Below are positions 59,655 through 64,000 of a DNA stretch of 64,000 nucleotides, piece by piece. The notes below the pieces were generated by a model. The model was not told the origin of the DNA. It searched no databases and saw only the letters and a program-made list of their open reading frames with translations. The DNA is taken from NCBI GenBank assembly GCA_034509495.1, contig CM067503.1:24738316-24802315 (forward strand), in the 5' to 3' direction. Within the stretch, counting starts at the first letter, position 1. Each line of letters starts with the position of its first letter. The DNA is from Acestrorhynchus altus. Lineage: Eukaryota; Chordata; Actinopteri; Characiformes; Acestrorhynchidae. A program made the position numbers and the translations under genes.

Positions 59655-59895
59655 GTTCATCATTTTTAAATTGCCCGGCAGCATCCGGCTTATTTACGCA
59701 GCAGCTGTATTCACATCCAGGCACTGTGCTCACACTGGGGAAAGGGGTGGGGGCTTTTGTAGCCCCAACAAGCCTCAGCAAATCTTCTAGCAAATCCAGC
59801 AGCTCAAACAGGAATGGGCTAAGAACAATGGGCAGATAAATGAATTACCTGCATGGGAGGAACACACACGAGCTTTCACTTCAGCTACCAGGCAA
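59655..59895. other. Candidate conserved non-coding block
   Basis: GCCCGGCAGCATCCGGCTTA, TTTACGCAGCAGCTG and GATAAATGAATTACCTGCATG in repeat-free DNA, more GC-rich than the flanks. Composition-based call. Confidence 0.3.
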
Positions 59896-60370
59896 CTGGC
59901 CTCCGAGTGTTTGTACTGGAGATGTTAAATCTGCTTTACAAACACTCTTCATCCAGTTTGATTGGTGTGTAATTGTGCGGGGCTGTTGTGTACTCTGGGT
60001 CTGTTGTGGAAGTGTATTGTTTAGACAGAGCACTTAACTTCCCCTTCAGGTGATCACATACATTTATGGAAGTTGCAATAACAAATATAAAAGCACAAGC
60101 AGATGCAGTAACTTCAGCATTGTTGTTGGTGGTTATTTCACTGGGAGCTTGTTTCTGTGCATTGCGTTTGTTAGATTTATACAATAGCACAATAACTGCA
60201 CTGTCTAATTGCCAAACAGCTGCTATTTTTATCATGTGTGTTTAGTAGGGAATCCCTTAGGGCCTTGTAGATGTTCAGAGACCTAATAATCCCTGGAAAC
60301 TGAAATAATACACATCTGTAATTTTTGCTGGAAAGTATACTATAGCACAGTATTGTATTGTACAGTATAC
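59896..60370. other. Non-coding interval, nothing recognised
   Basis: No named element. Confidence 0.3.
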
Positions 60371-60374
60371 TAAG

Positions 60375-61490
60375 CTTGGATAAAAAAATATTCACTTGTG
60401 ACTTAAACGTATCTATAGTGTGTAATATCTCCACGAGCATGGATAACAGCTGTGATTTGATTTGACATGAACTGGATGGAAGTTTCTAGATGTAGGCGAC
60501 ATCAATGTTCAGCCACTCTTGGATCAAAGAATTGCATAGTTTGGACAAATTTTATGAGTGTATTCCATGGCATTTGGCTTAATGTTCCAGGAAGTCCCAC
60601 AGATTTTCAAGATTTAAATATAGAGGCCAGTCCAAATGTGTGGATGCTCCTCAGTGTTTTTCATGGTTTGGTCACATTTGCAGCCCTGTGAGAATTGTCG
60701 TCTTGGAATACAGATATAGGAATGTTGTGTTCCTCAGTGAGATGATCAAAAGATTAAACTTGGTTATCCAGCAGCTCAGGGTAGGCATTTGTGGTTCAAA
60801 TTTACTGTCACCCAAACCACAAGACCCATTTCCACATAATGAAAAAACCTCAAAAACATCACAGAGCCTCCTCAAGCTTGATCCACACCTTGCATGCAGT
60901 CCTCACTGAAGCTTCCTGAGGTCTACAATGAACATGACACCGAGCATCATTCACATTTAGGCAGAAATAAGATTAATCTGACCAGATAACAAGTTTCCTG
61001 TCATGAACAGTCTCCTTGTCCACTGTAACTGGGCAACTTTGTGAGAAAAAAAGAGCAAAGGGTTATGGCGTGCCACTCTGCTCCATATGTCCACTTCAGG
61101 TCTGCTGTTCCCTGTGGAATGTTCTGTCAGATATTGGTTGAAGAACCTGCATTGACTGCTATAAGCAATTCTGGCCTGGAAGCAAAGTGATTTTCATTCA
61201 CAAACTGTGAAATACACCAGGGGTCACTGTCAGTTTCACCTTTCAGCCACAATTCTGGTGCAGATTTCCTGTAGACTAGTGTTTTTGCTGGTAGACTTGT
61301 ATGACCATATGCTTTGATACACCTAGCAATTCAATTACTTCCTTCACACTAATACCTTTAGCCCTCTATTATTCCTTTTTGCCACTATTAACATCTGCTT
61401 TATGACTCATCTGCAATAAATCGAGGAAAGACTTTCTCATCCTCGTGCAGTGCCATCTGCAGGTGCCCAAGTTACTACCACCTCTTTTTC
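60375..61490 (-). mobile_element. Tc1/mariner-like transposon relic
   Basis: The plus strand reads as an antisense transposase in the usual order: CCACAGATTTTCAAGATTTA (60599), a GGCCAGTCCAAATGTGTGGATG segment (60627), CGTCTTGGAATAC (60699), an ATTAATCTGACCAGATAAC segment (60972, antisense of the SDE block) and the decayed N-terminal half to about 61480. Every frame is broken. A different family from the other copies. Ends uncertain. Confidence 0.6.
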
Positions 61491-61499
61491 TTTTTCAAG

Positions 61500-61735
61500 G
61501 GAACTTATTACACAGTACAATAGGGCAGTATACTGTATACAGTAGCACATCACTGCCTAGTGTAGTATAGTGTCATAGTATAATGTTGTATGGTATGCTG
61601 TACAATGCTGTTTTACTGTACAGTACTGTAAATACTGTATTATTACATAATATAGTATAGTGTAGTAGTATACAATAGTATATTACTGTGTAGTGTAGTG
61701 TAGTGTAGTGTATAATGCAGTGTAGTAGTGAATTC
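61500..61735. repeat. Degenerate AGTGT/TACTGTA simple repeat
   Basis: Words such as TAGTGTAG, TACTGTA and AGTATA recur throughout, with a cleaner (TAGTG)n run at about 61690-61712. Confidence 0.75.
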
Positions 61736-62425
61736 ATTGATACATCTTACATTTACTGATGATGCATTTACATTTTTAAACCATGTGAGAATGTATGAGC
61801 TGTAGGTGTTTATTAAAACACAGAACAAGCACAATAACACTGGAGTAAATAGACTGTAAATGTTAATCATATACTTTACAACAGTTTTCTACTTATTTTT
61901 TTTTTTTAGAAATGACATGCAACTATCTGGCATTACCGGCACTATGTCAGTATTCATTAATAAAGGTAAAAATCCAGAAAATCAGCTTTTATGTAATGCT
62001 TCACTGAAGTGTTAACTGTAACTGGTAACGTCAGTAACTAGCATTACTAAAGTCAATGCTATATGAAAGAAAATCAGGTGAGCTGCGGGAGGACCTGATC
62101 AAACTCATACATTGAGTTCAAACACTGTGCTGACTATAACATGTCAATTATTTTTTTACTTTTTAACTTGAGCACATTCTGACCACTGAATTTGAATGCA
62201 TGCTTGTTTACTCTTATGTTTATTCTCCAGATAAACACACACTCATTGCTCAGGTTTTTGGCTGCCTTTTTTCACAAACGTTCATAATAATGCACTAAAG
62301 TTTGACCTGATTTAGAAAAACAGCATGGGCTGAAAGGTCACTGCAGCCTATCACCTTTTCAAAAGTAGACTGACCATAAATATGTGATACTAAAAATTTA
62401 CAATACATCTGATCTTTTTTTTTTT
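61736..62425. other. Non-coding interval, nothing recognised
   Basis: Short poly(T) at about 61898 and 62416. No gene-like frame. Confidence 0.35.
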
Positions 62426-62429
62426 TTGT

Positions 62430-63065
62430 TCTTTGTTTATTTTTTAATCATCTCAGTAAATCATCCTTATTAGTGATCCAAAGCCATTCAGATAAAGCAT
62501 TTACCCTGCAGGCAGGCATCTTTTTCCTCTGACAGTAATTTACATATGATTTATTTAGAGAACAAGAGGCTGGGCTAATTTTATTTGGAGATTTTCCTTT
62601 GTTTTAGGAGTCATTAGCAGCTTAGCTTAATCTAATTTAGACAATTTCATCAGGCCATTTTGGAAAACCTCTCCTAGCTCATCAGAAAGATGCATTTATT
62701 GCTAAGTGTGCTCTATTGCATTAACACACAATAAAGCAACCAGGGACTGCTACAGACGTTTGAGTGGAATCTAGTTAACACTCTGCCAATTCGCTTTTTA
62801 TTGGGATGCAATCAATTCTTATTCATTTTAAAACCTAAAGCTTTCTTTCATTGTGTGCCATATCCAGCTTATTATGAGGATAAATAAATTAGCCAGTTGT
62901 TTGTGCAAAATGCTAATGTTTATGCCTGTGATTTCCTTTTTGAAATGGGGGAACTTTGCCTGCATTTGCATTAAGGCTAAAGATGGTTCTCGGGCAGATT
63001 GTCCTTTACCCTTTATATACTGAGGATTATTTTTCCGTCATGCTGAAGTACCGGATAGATAAGTG
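62430..63065. other. Candidate conserved non-coding (enhancer-like) block, longest in window
   Basis: About 600 bases without simple repeats or transposon text, dense in TF-like cores: TTAATCTAATTTAG (62627-62640), CATTTATTGCTAAG, AATAAATTAGCC and TTTGCATTAAGGC. Base composition is even and no open frame is coding-like. The look is that of a deeply conserved vertebrate enhancer; conservation cannot be shown here. Confidence 0.42.
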
Positions 63066-64000
63066 TTTTTAGGGACAGATACCAATCACCTATTGTCTTT
63101 CACTAAGATCAACCAATTGCTGATACCAATCAACAGCCGGGCTGGATGCCACATTAACCTTTCCAAGCACGGGTATTGCATCATTGTGCAGGGCTTTTTT
63201 ATATTGTATCCCAGTTTTCCAATTTGTAAATGCCAATTGCCAAACCCTGCATGGACTCTCCACCTATCACATACAGTATGACGCTCCTGACTCTTGAAGG
63301 GTGAAGACAAGCATAATATAATTTAATACAATATAATACGAAGTTATGGTATCCACTCTCTCAAGTTTTATTTTTAGCATAGTTTATGTACATCTGGACT
63401 TAATATGGACAGTTAAATCTCAGTGTCCAGATCACTGCTTTCCATTCCATGTACCACTTTTGATAGGTTCTGACCACAAGGCCTGTGTTTTAAGAGACGT
63501 TCTGACCCAGTTATGTAGCCTATGTAGTAATCATTTTTTGGCTGTTGTCAAATGATGTTACCCCCAAAATATTCCTGTAACAGTGTACACAACATTCTTC
63601 AGCACGACTCTTTTCAAAGCTACCTGTGCTCTGGTGTAACTTCATTATAGTGAGTGTGTGAAAAACTCCTAACACTCGATATGCGGCTGGCGCAAAGTGG
63701 CTTCAGATGCGCATTACCTAGATGTGTATCAAAAGCTCTGAGGAATACTTCAGCTGCTTAAGTGCTTCTGAAGACAAGATGTGCAGAAAGCTCCCCTCAA
63801 AGAAAGCTTCCTAATGGCTCCCGCAGGACTGTGATATCATTTATTCTTCAGATCAAATTTACAACTTTTACCCTTCATTATTCTCACACAGCAACTTTTG
63901 ACCTACAGAGAACCTTCACCTCCTTATTGTAGTTTTTACACATTAAGTTTTATTTCTCAGTCTGATACACAAACAGTTCAAAATGGTTCTTGGCTTGGAT
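63066..64000. other. Non-coding interval to the window end
   Basis: Opposite-strand frames near 63063-63310 have no domain. The part at about 63650-63830 is more GC-rich. A splice-bounded exon reaching past the edge cannot be excluded. Confidence 0.3.

Overview
The window is vertebrate nuclear DNA, almost certainly from a teleost fish and probably an otophysan (characin, catfish or knifefish group). The evidence is the density of (CA)n/(CT)n microsatellites, decayed Tc1/mariner transposons from at least six fish-typical families, hAT remnants, fish tRNA-derived SINEs, and an L2/Rex-type LINE 3' end whose tail contains the fish-type GATCAACAAAGTTCTATCC motif. The lineage call rests on recalled repeat families and is an inference.

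I find no intact protein-coding gene. Every open frame of notable length is explained by a microsatellite (poly-CV, poly-TH, LSLS, KERK, poly-Y), a polypyrimidine tract, or a broken transposon. No rRNA, genuine tRNA gene or CRISPR array is visible. The window therefore reads as intergenic or intronic 'gene desert' DNA.

Layout. 0-13 kb: a Tc1 copy at about 745-1850 split by a solo LTR (1221-1595), purine/pyrimidine microsatellites, a LINE 3' end (4.4-5.1 kb), a 31-bp minisatellite (7.4-8.1 kb), a SINE (8.25-8.43 kb), a TIR-to-TIR but internally deleted Tc1 (10165-11303) and a second Tc1-type family (11.8-12.25 kb). 13-31 kb: simple repeats, a Tc1 relic (16.4-17.25 kb), a hAT 3' part (19.64-20.24 kb), a SINE (20.44-20.755 kb), a miniature Tc1 derivative (26182-26648) and another Tc1 (30.37-31.14 kb). 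31-49 kb: a small CpG-rich patch near 32.0 kb, a Tc1 carrying a 758-bp hAT insertion with an exact 8-bp target duplication (33920-34677), a Tc1 transposase pseudogene (36.86-38.28 kb), a Tc1 MITE with long terminal inverted repeats (44920-45411) and a second copy of the 33.6-kb Tc1 family (47.77-48.835 kb) that preserves the un-inserted site. 49-64 kb: fewer transposons and several repeat-free, moderately GC-rich blocks with TAATTA-type cores that look like conserved non-coding (enhancer-like) elements; similar blocks lie at about 12.65, 15.9, 18.4, 24.9, 41.7 and 42.7 kb.

No new multi-gene system is present. The best-supported observations are the two nested insertions with readable target duplications, tandem repeat units recurring at distant sites, and a 24-bp near-identical TAATTA-containing motif shared by two enhancer-like blocks 40 kb apart. 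Conservation of those blocks cannot be shown from one sequence.
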